Below are positions 12,701-23,044 of a stretch of 64,000 nt of DNA, one piece after another (the first letter of the stretch is position 1; every line of letters begins with the position of its first letter). Under the pieces are notes generated by a model. The model had not been told where the DNA came from, made no database searches, and saw nothing but the letters and a program-made list of their open reading frames with translations. This DNA is from Pelobates cultripes. Taxonomy: Eukaryota; Chordata; Amphibia; Anura; Pelobatidae. The position numbers and the translations under genes are program-made. The stretch is from positions 146,023,034-146,087,033 of the forward strand of contig OW240920.1 of NCBI GenBank assembly GCA_933207985.1, in the 5' to 3' direction.

Positions 12701-15700
12701 ACTGCAGCTCCCCACACCCCCTATAAGACACACTACCTGAGCAGCATACTCCCTGCAGCTCCCACACCCCCTATAACCGACACTCCCTGAGCAGGCCATG
12801 CTCACTGCAGCTCTCACACACCTCCTATAACACACACACTCTACCCAGCAGCACACCCCCTACCTGCAGCTCTCACACACCCCTATAACGACACTAGCCT
12901 GGAGCAGCTTCCCGCCTACTGTAAGCTCCCTCACCTCCTAGTAACCCACACTAGCTGAGCAGCACGCTCACTGCAGCTCCCCACACCTCCTATAACCCAC
13001 ACTACCTGAGCAGCTCACTCACTGCAGCTCCCCATACCTCCTATAACCCACACTACCTGAGCAGCACGCTCACTGCAGCTCCCCACACCTCCTATAACAC
13101 ACACTACCCGAGCAGCACACTCACTGCAGCTCCCCACACCTCCTATAACACACACTACCTGAGCAGCACACTCACTGCAGCTCCCCACACCTCCTATAAC
13201 ACACACTACCTGAGCAGCATGCTCACAGCAGCTCCCCATACCTCCTATAACCCACACTACCTGAGAAGCACACTCACTGCAGCTCCCCACACCTCCTATA
13301 ACACACACTACCTAAGCAACACACTCACTGCAGCTCCCCACATCTCCTATAACTCACACTACCTGAGCAGCACACTCACTGCAGAACTCCACACCTCCTA
13401 CAACTCATACTACCTGAGAAGCACACTCACTGCAGCTCCCCACACCTCCTATAACACACACTACCGGAGCAGCACACTCACTGCAGCTCCCACACCTCCT
13501 ATAACCCACACTACCTGAGCAATATGCTCACTGCAGATCCCCACACCACCTGAGCAACACGCTCATTGCAGCTCTCCACACCTCCTATAATACACACTAC
13601 CTGAGCAGCACACTCACTGCAGCTCCCCACACCTCCTATAACACACTCTGCAGCTCCCCACACCTCCTATAACACACACCACCTGAGCAACACGCTCACA
13701 GCAGCTCCCCATACCTTCTATAACCCACACTACCTGAGCAGCACACTCACTGCAGCTCCCCACACCTCCTACAACTCACACTACCTGAGCAGCACACTCA
13801 CTGCAGCTCCCCACATCTCCTATAACCCACACTACCTGAGCAGCACACTCACTGCAGCACCCCACACCTCCTACAACTCACAACACCTGAGCAGCACGCT
13901 CACTGCAGCTCCCCACACCTCCTATAACATACACTACCTGAGCAGCACACTCACTGCAACTCCCACACCTCCTATAACCCACACTACCTGAGCAATACGC
14001 TCACTGCAGCTCCCCACACCACCTGAGCAACACGCTCATTGCAGCTCCCCACACCTCCTATAACCCACACTACCTGAGCAGCACGCTCACTGCAGCTCCC
14101 CACACCTCCTATAACCCACACTACCTGAGCAGCATGCTCACTGCAGCTCCCCACACCTCCTATAACACACACTACCTAAGCAACACACTCACTGCAGCTC
14201 CCCACACCTCCTATAACCCACACTACCTGAGCAGCACACTCACTGCAGCACCCCACACCTCCTACAACCCACACTACCTGAGCAGCACGCTCACTGCAGC
14301 TCCCCACACCTCCTACAACCCACACTACCTGAGCAGCACGCTCACTGCACCTCCCCACACCTCCTATAACCCACACTACCTGAGCAGCACGCTCACTACA
14401 GCTCCCTACACCTCCTATAACCCACACTACTTGAGCAGCATGCTCACTGCAGCTCCTCACACCTCCTATAACACACACTACCTGAGCAGCACGCTCACTG
14501 CAGCTCTCACAATTTCCTATACTATACACTACCTGAGTAGCACGCCACTGCAGCAATTCTACACCTTATAACATTACACTACTTGAGCATACTCAAGTGC
14601 AGCTCTACACTTCCTATAAATACATAATTACTCTGAGCAGCACACTCACTGCAGCTTCTTACACCTCTCTATAAATACACAAAAAGCCTGAGTAGCACAC
14701 CTGCTGTAGCTCTCTTATTAATTTCTAAGGCACATTACACTACCAAAGCAGCACACTTACTGCAGCTCCCCACACCTCCAGAACACACACTACCTGAGCA
14801 GCACGCTCACTGCAGCTCCCCACATCTCCTATAATATGTATTTAGCAGTCTATATGTGTGTACTCAGCAGTCTGTGTATGTGTATCCAGTAGTCTGTGTG
14901 TGTACTCAGCAGTCTGTGTGTGTACTGAGCAGTCTGTGTGTGTGTAACCACCAGCAGTATGTCTGTGTGTATTCAGCTATCTGTGTGTGAATTGAGCAGT
15001 CTGTGTGTGTATTCAGTATTGTGTGTGTATTGAGCAGTCTGTGTGTGTATTCAGCAGTCTGTGTGTGAGTCTGCATCCAGCAGTCTGTGTGTGTGTGTGT
15101 ATTCAGCAGTCTGTGTGCGTGTATTCAGCAGTCTATGTGTGTGTATTGCATTTGTCAGAGGTACTAATAAGTATAAGCTTAATTTGATCGATAATATACA
15201 TTTTTAATTCTGTGAGTTTTTGTGCAGGCACTGCTTTGCCCGGGGGCTATAATGCTGTCACACTGGCACTGCCAGCACACTCTCTATTCCCTATTAACCT
15301 TCCAACACTCTCAGTTTCTGCAATGAAGCCGTATCTGTAATAAATGTTTCATTATGTTTTATTTCTGTTTTCTCTGTTACCAAGTAACTATTAACTGTTA
15401 TCCAAGTGTTCCAAGATGAGATTTCTCATTGGTCTATAAACAAATATATAATATAGGTGTAATTCAGATGATCCATTGTACAGCACTACAGACCTTGCTG
15501 GCGCTATATAAATAATAATATAATAATAATAATATAATTGGTGGCTCACGGTTAATTTCAGAGCTGATTTTCATGCAGTTATTCAGCAGAGGGCTCCCCA
15601 TAGGGATTAGGACATAATTCTCAATCAATCTCCGAAACTTGTCCTGTAGGTTGGTGACGTTTTTCTGATCGTTCAGGTACTCCCGTCCCTGCTGCTCGAT

Positions 15701-17057
15701 CTCCTGAGAACTCCAAGCCTGTTTGACTAAAAGTTGGGGCAGGGTGACCTTGAGTTGCGACAAGTGTTTCTGAGTTACTGAGGTCATGTTCTCATGGATT
15801 AGAGAATTTAATTTCCGCTGCTTGTCCAAGTCCTCCAACCAGCGGCTGATATTAAGAAGTAACTCGCTTTTTTCCTTCTGGATCCTTTTCAGGTAAGGAG
15901 CGGCCTGCAAGTCTGACACAAGCAACAGTGAACTGACATGGAGAGAGGCGGAATCGGGAGGGATGGCACATATAATAAAAGGTGAATTAACAGGAAGTAG
16001 ATAATGAGCCCAGAACATCAGATTAAAGAAAATGCAAAACGTTCTGGACAGTGAGAATTTCCCTACACTCACGGCGGAGCGCAAAGTCCGTCCTCTTATC
16101 CTAAAACCTACGGTGGGGTTATTCACTAAACCAGGAATTGTTGAGAACTGAAGCTGAGCTGGAAGAATACATAAAAAACAGATAACGAGTTTGGAGGAAT
16201 TTTCCCGTTTTATTGGGCAAACATTTGCAATTTCGCTTTCAGTTCTCTATATTCTAGGTTTGGTGGATAAAGCCCCTTAGTCCATCAGCACTGCAGCACC
16301 CAGGGGCATTAAACACAGGGAAATCTAGATAACACCAAGGGCCCTTGGCAGTCTAAGGGCCACTCAAACAATATAGAGATATGCCAACTCACGGTGCCAC
16401 CATGATTGTCAAATAAGCATGAGGGGCCCTAATGTGATACCTTGCCAGGCGCCCAAAGAAATCTTAACTTGGATATGGTGCGCACACTGTGAAGATGATA
16501 AAGGACCATAAGCAGGGGGCTGAGGGTCCAATATAACGATATCTATTGTCTGTGATTTAGGACACATGGGAAATCAGAAAAACCCAAATTACTTTAGAAA
16601 ATTGATTGACAGAAGAAGGACTCACAGAGGGAGAGCAGCGTGACGCTGACAGCGAATATCAGAAAAACCAGGAACACCATCACTACCAGCAGGCGAATCC
16701 TGTGTGAGTCTACACGGAGACAGTCCAGGTAGATCCTGAAAGACACAGATACAGAGAAACATGGGGGTGGGGGGTTTGCGGCATGTCACTTGGGAGGCCA
16801 CACACTGCGTGTTAAAGTGACACGTACCTCTTTGTCTTTGCAATCTCCCTTGCTCCTAGTCTCTGTGTTCTTGGACTCACCTCCATTGGTGTCAGAACAT
16901 TCAGGTCGGCGTAGCTACTCTTGCTCCATTTTGCCCCTGCCTCATTCAGTCTGTTTGCACCCAGAACTGGGGACGGAGCAATGCGCCCACTCACCCCTCG
17001 GTCCCAGTGAGCCATACCTAGCCGTGGCCCCCGACCTCCCCAGATCCTCTCAGTCAT
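9596..17057 (-). CDS. Six-exon type II C-type lectin receptor with ITIM-like tail and QPD-type CTLD
   Basis: Exons, in transcript order: 17057-16828, 16735-16626, 15912-15550, 10890-10739, 10419-10310 and 9758-9596. All introns are GT-AG and phases 2-1-1-0-2 join without a break, giving a 375-residue model. Residues 1-77 are cytoplasmic with S47-S48-Y49-A50-D51-L52, which fits the ITIM consensus S/I/V/LxYxxL/V/I. Residues about 92-113 are a transmembrane helix preceded by basic residues (type II topology). Residues 115-234 form a charged, heptad-like neck with sequons N134, N155 and N198. Residues 238-360 are a long-form CTLD with WIGL (297-300), QPD (328-330), WND (346-348) and the expected cysteines. 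By family knowledge QPD favours galactose/GalNAc, so a calcium-dependent endocytic or inhibitory myeloid-type lectin is likely; which of the ASGR/CLEC10A/CLEC4 group is the ortholog cannot be decided here. The 152/110/163-nt three-exon CTLD split is typical of this group. No disabling change is seen. Confidence 0.86.
10310..10419 (-). CDS. Lectin gene exon 5: CTLD core (WIGL)
   Basis: Acceptor GCTCCTCAG and donor GTGAGT; 110 nt, phase 0 to 2. It encodes WIGLSD, then WHWVDGT and the start of the long loop, ending in Glu-Pro. WIGL and WVDG are the signature core strands of the CTLD fold. Confidence 0.9.
10739..10890 (-). CDS. Lectin gene exon 4: CTLD first third
   Basis: Acceptor CCGACAG and donor GTATGG; begins phase 1 and ends phase 0. 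It encodes IDCPFCSAGWKLFGQSCY, then the HWC cysteine and LAVINSMEEQ, the canonical start of a long-form CTLD with the amino-terminal hairpin cysteine pair. The CPFC cysteine at residue 241 is an extra one relative to many family members. Confidence 0.9.
11240..14830. repeat. 51-bp minisatellite array in lectin intron 3
   Basis: About 70 copies of a 51-bp unit (CTCACTGCAGCTCCCCACAC, then CTCCTATAACACACACTACC, then TGAGCAGCACG). Spacing of GCAGCTCCCC is 51 bp (for example 12551 and 12602). It fills most of the 4.66-kb intron between neck and CTLD exons. Units near the ends (14560-14760) are more diverged, as expected of an old array edge. The 17-codon period gives spurious open frames on both strands. 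Confidence 0.93.
14835..15150. repeat. TGTG-rich CAGCAGTCTGTGTGTGTAT array
   Basis: Irregular 20-26-bp units (TATTCAGCAGTCTGTGTGTG) directly abutting the 51-bp array inside the same intron. Confidence 0.8.
15475..15540 (+). mobile_element. LINE 3' tail beside exon 3 donor
   Basis: CATTGTACAGCACTACAGAC, then GGCGCTATATAAATAATAAT, ending in (TAA)n. This is the same 3' terminus found on the RT-bearing fragments at 21021-21400 and 27285-27960. It is antisense to the lectin gene and lies at the very start of intron 3. Confidence 0.75.
15550..15912 (-). CDS. Lectin gene exon 3: neck/coiled coil
   Basis: Acceptor TGTGTCAG and donor GTGAGC. The first two bases complete a Tyr codon left by exon 2. 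The 120 full codons are rich in K, E, Q, R and L with heptad-like hydrophobic spacing, as in neck regions that oligomerise ASGR/CD209-type lectins. Sequons NIS, NMT and NVT are present, plus one unpaired Cys (residue 226). A LINE tail starts only about a dozen bases past the donor. Confidence 0.83.
16626..16735 (-). CDS. Lectin gene exon 2: transmembrane segment
   Basis: The exon is preceded by a pyrimidine-rich tract and TTTCAG and followed by GTGAGT. The frame that joins exon 1 reads a basic juxtamembrane stretch (RVDSHRIR) then about 22 hydrophobic residues (LLVVMVFLVFLIFAVSVTLL). The other frames give no hydrophobic helix. Intron 1 is only 92 bp. Confidence 0.85.
16828..17057 (-). CDS. 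Lectin gene exon 1: cytoplasmic tail
   Basis: First coding exon. The ATG at 17057 is the first in frame after a TGA at 17061-17063; a second in-frame ATG at 17015 could be used instead, shortening the protein by 14 residues. The exon ends AAAGAG before GTACGT, leaving two bases (phase 2) that join the transmembrane exon. It carries the SSYADL motif, which is both ITIM-like and a YxxL endocytosis-type signal. Its amino-terminal 40 residues are unlike known tails that I recall, so a further upstream exon splicing into this one is possible. Confidence 0.7.
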
Positions 17058-17224
17058 CCTTCATGTTGTCGCTGTCAGTCTGCGCCAGTCACTCGATCTC
17101 AGCCTAATCTTCATTGCGTCTCACTGCTTTCAGTCAAGGACTCAGCGCTCTCTTCCCACAATGTTCCTCTGTTTGATACAGTATCAATCTGCTGTCAAAT
17201 TCTTCGGTCAACATGGACCACGGG

Positions 17225-17231
17225 GTTTATA
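17225..17231 (-). promoter_or_regulatory. Candidate TATA box of the lectin gene
   Basis: TATAAAC on the minus strand, about 170 bp upstream of the first ATG. The position is plausible for a core promoter, but AT-rich matches are common here and no initiator was identified. Confidence 0.2.
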
Positions 17232-17279
17232 ATGTTACAAACACATCACACAGTGATTCCAAAATATTGTTTGTGCATG

Positions 17280-17935
17280 TATGTATGACATTAAAGGAAT
17301 GGCTACATGTATGATATTAATGACGGGGCATGTATGATATTAATGGCACTGCAACATGTATGATATTAATGACATGCTACATATAAGATAATAATGGCAC
17401 AACTATATGTATGATATTAATGACATGCTACATGTATGATATTGATGACGTGGCTACATGTATGATATTACTGACATGGCTACATGTATGACATTAATGG
17501 CACAGCTACATGTATGATATTATTGACCTGGCTACATGTATGACATTAATGGCACAGCTACATGTATGATATTAATGACATGCTACATGTATGATATTAA
17601 TGACGTGGCTACATGTGTGATATTAATTACATGCTACATGTATGATATTAATGACATGCTACGTGTATGATATTAATGACGTGGCTACATGTATGATATT
17701 AATGACGTGGCTGCATGTATGATATTAATGACATGCTACATGTATGATATTAATGACATGCTACGTGTATGATATTAATGACGTGGCTACATGTATGATA
17801 TTAATGACATGCTACATGTATGATATTGATGACGTGGCTACATGTATGATATTAATGACATGCTACATGTATGATATTGATGACGTGGCTACATGTATGA
17901 TATTAATGACATGCTACATGTATTATAAGAATGGC
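17280..17935. repeat. 25-26-bp minisatellite array
   Basis: About 25 copies of TGTATGATATTAATGACATG plus CTACA or GGCTACA; two variants (ACATGCTAC and ACGTGGCTAC) alternate. It lies just upstream of the lectin gene start. Confidence 0.9.
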
Positions 17936-18014
17936 ATGGCAGTTGCCCTCAGCTGGACTAGTTAGGGAGAGGGATGGAATTTCGTAGAATATTTGGTTTG
18001 TGGAGCAGACAGGG

Positions 18015-18345
18015 CTTTTGAAGGCAGATGTTCCTGCTCAGCTCCCTCGTGCGCCGCTTAGTGATGCCGGGAGTCGGTCTGACATCATATTCTGGCTCCT
18101 GGCTTCATTAAGCAGCACAGAGGGAGCTGAGCAGGAAGAGCTCAGGTGAATTTTCTCCCTCGCTGTCTGCTGCCCGCCGCCAGCCTGAGGGGGGTCAAAA
18201 GTGGCTAGCTGGCCAGCTCTTGAGTCCCTCAGGACACCAGGCAAGCAAGGGATCTGTCTGGATATTTGGGGGCAGCTTTTTTTGCCGCCCCCTGAAAAGT
18301 GCCGCACAAGGCGGGTGCCTTGTTTGCCTCGTGTAAGATACGTCC
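18015..18345. mobile_element. hAT-like element fragment with internal inverted repeat
   Basis: CTGCTCAGCTCCCTC near 18031 returns as GAGGGAGCTGAGCAG near 18119, around a GCCGGGAGTCGG core. The right end GCCGCCCCCTGAAAAGTGCC recalls frequent frog hAT termini from memory. No target duplication was found. Confidence 0.35.
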
Positions 18346-18790
18346 CTGCTTTACACCTCACTTCCAGTCTGTTGCCAAAATCTGTCAGTTCCACCTTAAA
18401 AATATCACCTATGTTCGCCCCTTTCTCACACAAGATGCTCCCTGTATCCTATAGGTGTCAGTTCAAAATATTAACCATTAGCTATAAATCTCTAACCAAC
18501 TTCAGACCCTGTTACATTGCTTCGCAGATCCATAGGTATGCCCCTTCTCGGTCTCTCCGCTCTGCCGGTGACCTTCTCCTGTCCACTGCTCGCATGCTTA
18601 CTGCTAACTCACGCCTGCAGGATTTCTCGGGGGCAGCTCCCTTACTTTGGAATAGAATGCCAACCGCCATCAGACTCTCCCCTAGTCTTCAATTGTTTAA
18701 AAAGTCCCTAAAAACCCATCTGTTCAGAAATGCTTATGGACCCCCGAGTAATTTCTATGTCACAAACCCATTTCTCGCTCTCTCCTAAAG
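18345..18790 (+). pseudogene. LINE reverse-transcriptase C-terminal fragment (L2/Rex-like)
   Basis: One open frame reads a pattern typical of the carboxyl end of L2/Rex/CR1-group non-LTR RT proteins: QFKILTISYKSLTN, APSRSLRSAGDL, RLQDFSGAAPLLWNRMP, and SLQLFKKSLKTHLFRNAY. The upstream RT catalytic core and endonuclease are absent, so this is a 5'-truncated copy. Similar residues occur at 21021-21160 and 27510-27960. Confidence 0.8.
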
Positions 18791-18929
18791 GCCCATATTC
18801 CACTCTCACCCCCAGCTCTGCTACTTTCCCACCATGTTGTTTGGTCGCTATCCACCCGATGCCCTTCCTGTTGTGTTTTATGTGGCAAACTCACCCATTT
18901 AAGGGTGGAAAGGATCTGTACTTTTAAAT

Positions 18930-19800
18930 TGGCACTTCGGATGCAGCTGAAGTGCTGAAGTAGTCGAAGTGGCCGCCATTCGACAAACGAACATGTGGCG
19001 GCGGCCATTATAATTCAGCTAAACGCGGTCAGCTGTGTTTTGCCGTCGAGTTCATGGAACTGAAATCGGCTACTCGACGGCACAAACACCGCTGAAGTTT
19101 TACCTTCTCCAGACTTCAACCCATTTGAATAGAGTCGAACGCTGTTCGACAATTAGAACTTTGTTCGACAATTTGAACATCGTTCCACAATTCGAATGGT
19201 TGCCGTTCACCTATTTGAATTATATTTAACATGGGAAATAGACCGGCCGCACAACCTGATTCTCTGGAACTGTTTTGGGCATGAAAATGTGCGAAGTTAA
19301 AATATGACTTCCAGCTAACTCCCGAATAGCTGAACGGATTCTAATGATTTTTGGATATGTTTATTCACTATGTATGCTGATTCAGAAAATGTAAGTTCTA
19401 TATGAATATGATGTATAGTTTTAAAGTTATAGAAAGTGTGTAAAATGTGTGTACGGTTAACTATGTTACCTCTAAGGCTAAGGGGAGGGGATGTGTGGGA
19501 TGCAACCTGTTGGTGATTGGATAATTCCTAATTGTCTGTGGGTGTCTCCCTTGCATGGGAGAATTGTATAAAATCAGAGTATGTGTCATTAAACCTCAGT
19601 TCTACTTCACTTCCAATTTAGAGTCCTGTCTCTTATTGTGGGAATCTGCTACAAGGGATTGCTATGCTCTTCATACTCCCTTGGATAATCACTAAGCTCT
19701 TTTAAGAGTTTGTTCCTGCTTCACTCTTTGGGGAAAGAGAGGTTCACCCTTTGGAACCTGGAGCCTTGTTGTAGGTCCAGGGTGGGTAGGAGACAGCGAG
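18930..19800 (+). mobile_element. Possible solo LTR
   Basis: The 3' half has LTR-like order: TATAAAA near 19567, a CATTAAA poly(A)-like signal near 19588, then a C/T-rich segment with GTCCTGTCTCTTATTGTGGG. No internal retroviral genes accompany it. Boundaries and a target duplication were not established; it could be another repeat type. Confidence 0.3.
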
Positions 19801-19935
19801 ACCAGTGGCGTACACACAACCCATGGGGCCCCAGTGCGAAAACTGATCCGTGGGCCCCCCCCCACACGCGCTTACTCTGCGCGGGCTGGGGCCGCAACAC
19901 ATGGCGGCGGGCACCTGGTCGTAGGGGCAGATACA

Positions 19936-20312
19936 CATACACTTAGAGGACCACTACAGACACCCAGATCACATCAGCTCAATGAAGTGGTCTGGGTGCC
20001 AGGTCCCTCTAGTTTTCACCCTGCAGCTGAAAACATAGCAGTTTCAGAGAAACTGCTATGTTTCACTGAGGGTTAATCCAGCCTCTGGTGGCTGTCTCAC
20101 TGACAGCTGATAGAGGAGCTTCTGCGATTCTCACTGTGAAAATCACAGTGAGAAGAGGCTGAACGTCCATAGGAAAGCATTGAATAATGCTTTCCTATGG
20201 GCGGTTTGAATGCGCGTGCAGCTCTTGCCACGCATGCGCATAGAGTGGCGGATCGGGGCGGAGAGATCCCCAGCACCAAGGGAGTCCGGCGCTGGAGAAA
20301 GGTAAGTGCTTA
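19936..20312 (-). mobile_element. Partial TTAA-type MITE copy
   Basis: Matches the reverse complement of 59471-59956 along its length: CTCAATGAAGTGGTCTGGGT, GAAACTGCTATGTTT, GGGTTAATCCA, ATGCTTTCCTATGGGC, CGCATGCGCA and AAGGTAAGTG. Its TIR is degraded on one side. Confidence 0.65.
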
Positions 20313-21020
20313 AGACACACACACACTCTCATGAACAGACGCATAGACACTAGCTAACAGACACACACATTTACTGACAGACACACACTCAGTGACAGAC
20401 ATACATACACACTCACTGACAGTCAGACACACTCACTCACTTACAAAACACACACTCACTAACAGACGCGCACAAACTAACACACTCAGTAACAGACACA
20501 CACAGTAACACACTCACTGACACACTCTAACACTAACACACACACACTCTAACACTAACACACACACACACTCTAACACACACTCTAACACTAACACACA
20601 CACTAACACACATACTCTAACACTAACACACACACACACACACTCTAACACTAACACACACACACACATACTCTAACACTAACACACACACTCTAACACT
20701 AACACATACACACTCTAACACTAACACACACACACTCTAACACACACACACACACTAACTCACACACTCACACACTGACTCACACACACTCACACACTAA
20801 CTCACACTCTAACACTAACACACACACACACACTCTAATACTAACACACACACTCTAACACTAACACACACACTCTAACACACACACACTAACACACACA
20901 CACACACTAACACACACACACTAACTCACACTCACACACTAACACACACTCACACACTAACTCACACACACACTCTAACACTAACACACACACACTAACA
21001 CACACACACACTAACACACA
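20313..21020. repeat. CACACTCTAACACTAACA-type CA-rich array
   Basis: Nearly pure CA/CTAACA repeats with no consistent long period. The region continues at 21500-21690 after the LINE fragment. Confidence 0.9.
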
Positions 21021-21400
21021 CACTGCTCGCCTTCAAGACTTTTCCAGGGCTTCACAGTTCCTGTGGAACTCACTTCCCTCCTCCGTTAGATGCTCACCCA
21101 GTCTCCACTCCTTCAAAAAATTGTTAAAAACCCACTTCTCCATAAAAGCGTATCAATTAAACTGTTAATAGCTCCTGACTGATTCCTCTTCTGCAACTGT
21201 CACTAGTCTAATACTATCCTTACCTTTTTGTGTCATTTTACCCCACTCCCTCTAGCATGTAAGCTCATTGAGCAGGGCCCTCAACCCCTCTGGTCCTGTG
21301 TGTCCAACTTGTCTGGTTACAACTACATGTCTGTTCATCCACCCATTGTAAAGCGCTGCGGAATTTGACGGCGCTCTATAAATATCATAATAATAACTAA
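21021..21400 (+). pseudogene. LINE 3' fragment with RT C-terminus and 3' tail
   Basis: Reads RLQDFSRASQFLWNSLPSSV and SLHSFKKLLKTHFSIKAYQ, then a stop. About 200 bp of 3' UTR ends in GTAAAGCGCTGCGGAATTTG, ACGGCGCTCTATAAATATCA and (TAA)n. This links the dispersed 'gcgctatataaat' tails elsewhere in the window to one LINE family. Confidence 0.8.
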
Positions 21401-21513
21401 CACACACACACTTGTCTGGTTACAACTACATGTCTGTTCGTCCACCCATTGTAAAGCGCTGCGGAATTTGACGGCGCTCTATAAATATCATAATAATAAC
21501 TAACACACACTAA
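21308..21513 (+). repeat. 103-bp tandem duplication of a LINE tail
   Basis: CTTGTCTGGTTACAACTACA begins at 21308 and again at 21411, followed both times by the same tail and TAACACACAC. The copies differ at about one position, so the duplication is recent relative to the insertion. Confidence 0.8.
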
Positions 21514-21764
21514 CACTAACACACTCTAACACTAACACACACACTCTAACATTAACACACACTCTAACATTAACACACACTCTAACACTAACACACACAC
21601 TCTAACATTAACACTCACACACACACACACACTTACACACACTCACACTAACACACTCACACACTCACACACACTAACACACACACATGTTTTTTTTTTT
21701 TAATTTAATCCCCCCAGCCTCCCTACCTTTGGGAGAGCTGAGGGGATTCCCTGGGGTCCAGTGG

Positions 21765-21990
21765 TGTCACCCGGCTGGCCGGTCCTGCGGGCGCGCGATG
21801 GAGCACTCTCCCTGGCTGAGTGCTTCCTCTTCAGCTCCCATGCGTGTCGCGTACTGATACCGGAGATGGAAGATGACGTCTTCCGGCTCCGGTATCAGTG
21901 TGGTGCGCGAGGGAGCTGAAGGGGAAGCACTCACGTGGGAGAGTGCTCCCTCGCGCGCCTGCAGGACCGGCCAGCCGGGTGACACCAGGG
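21765..21990. repeat. GC-rich inverted repeat inside the hAT element
   Basis: GGTGTCACCCGGCTGGCCGG near 21764 reappears inverted as CCGGCCAGCCGGGTGACACC near 21968. Between them GAGCACTCTCCC and GGGAGAGTGCTC, and TACTGATACCGGAG and CTCCGGTATCAGT, also pair. It could form a long hairpin; subterminal palindromes are common in MITE-like elements. Confidence 0.7.
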
Positions 21991-22224
21991 CCAGCCTCGT
22001 TGGGGCCCTGAGATGGCCGGCTCCTGGGCCCCCCAGGAGAAGAGACTGGCCACAGTGGGTACATACCAGGTTGCAGGGCGGCCGGGCCACCTGGTGGGCT
22101 GGGCCCGGTCACAGCCGCGACCCATGCGACCCCGGTGTGTACGCCACTGGGCGAGACCCCAACCAAGCTGCGGCGGTTCGTGGGGTCTGTGGTGCTTATG
22201 GTGTCAAGTGGAGTGCTTGGAGCC

Positions 22225-22385
22225 CTCGAAAAGCACTTTGATCATCCATCAGCTTGTTTGAGCAGGGTCCTCATCGATCTACCTATTGTTCCTGTAACAT
22301 TGTGTGATTATCTCATTTATTGTTTGTTCCCCTTTTATGATTTTGTAAATCTCTGCAGAATAAGTTGAGCTAAATAAATGCTAAA
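22225..22385 (+). mobile_element. Diverged LINE 3' end
   Basis: TTGAGCAGGGTCCTCATCGA, CTACCTATTGTTCCTGTAA and GTAAATCTCTGCAGAATAAG follow the order of the tail at 40050-40205 (GAGCAGGGTCCTCTTCAACC to GCGCTATATAAAT). It ends in AGCTAAATAAATG. Confidence 0.55.
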
Positions 22386-23040
22386 GATAATTTATTCCCC
22401 CAAAATTTCACGCCTTAACGTCTGCCACCTAGTGGTGAAAAGGAGCAAGTGTGCTTGCTCCAGGTACTCAGGAAACTCAAAAGCTGCAAGCGGGAAAAAA
22501 AGATTTGGCGCTGTTTTGTCTCCTTTCTGTACGGCCCTGCTAATCTTGTCCTAATCGAGCAGGCCTGCTGGTCTCTGACGTTCTGTGTTCCCCACACGTG
22601 GAGATCAGATAATGGGTGAGCTGATAGGTGAATGCAGGAAGAGGATACGCGGGCAGCTTTAATTAGATTCTTTGTGGTTTGAGTTCAGGAGACGAGCCGG
22701 AAGGATGACAGCTCAGAACATCAAACACTTCAGACATGTGACAATATGGGCTCAACAGCTCCGAAAACTACTTACAGAACATTTTTACCTTCATTTTGAT
22801 TTTACTAACGCGTAGCCTGAAAACCCCTTTGTCAGGTTAGGCTGGGGATACTATGATCTGCACACAGCACACGGTCCACCGTCATGATAAAACGAACGTA
22901 AAAAATGCTTACAAAATAAATAATCTGAACAGAATAGAAAACATTTTATACTCCTAAAAATGACAAATAATTAAACTGTCCCTCTGAAATCATAGATCAA
23001 TTTAACATATCTCACAGCCACCACTTTTACATATAATACT
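22386..23040. other. Unique non-coding stretch
   Basis: No recognisable coding or repeat signal. Open frames are short and without domain features. Confidence 0.5.
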
Positions 23041-23044
23041 AGTA

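Larger units (their letters stand above)
19803..22149 (+). mobile_element. Non-autonomous hAT element with 8-bp TSD (copy 2)
   Basis: Left terminus CAGTGGCGTACACAC and right terminus GTGTGTACGCCACTG are inverted repeats. The flanking octamers agree at 7 of 8 positions (AGCGAGAC at 19795-19802, GGCGAGAC at 22150-22157), the hAT hallmark. There is no transposase. It carries a MITE-like segment (19936-20312), CA-rich repeats (20313-21020), a LINE 3' fragment (21021-21400 with a 103-bp duplication), more CA repeats and a GC-rich inverted repeat (21765-21990). Confidence 0.75.

Noticed and set aside
12269..14571. Repetitive Cys/Ser/Val- or His/Thr-rich frames in the 51-bp array
   Set aside because: Same periodicity artefact; lies in an intron of the lectin gene.
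16875..16881. Strong alternative donor (GAG before GTGAGT) in lectin exon 1
   Set aside because: Using it leaves phase 0, which puts the transmembrane exon in a non-hydrophobic frame; GTACGT at 16822-16827 gives the required phase 2.
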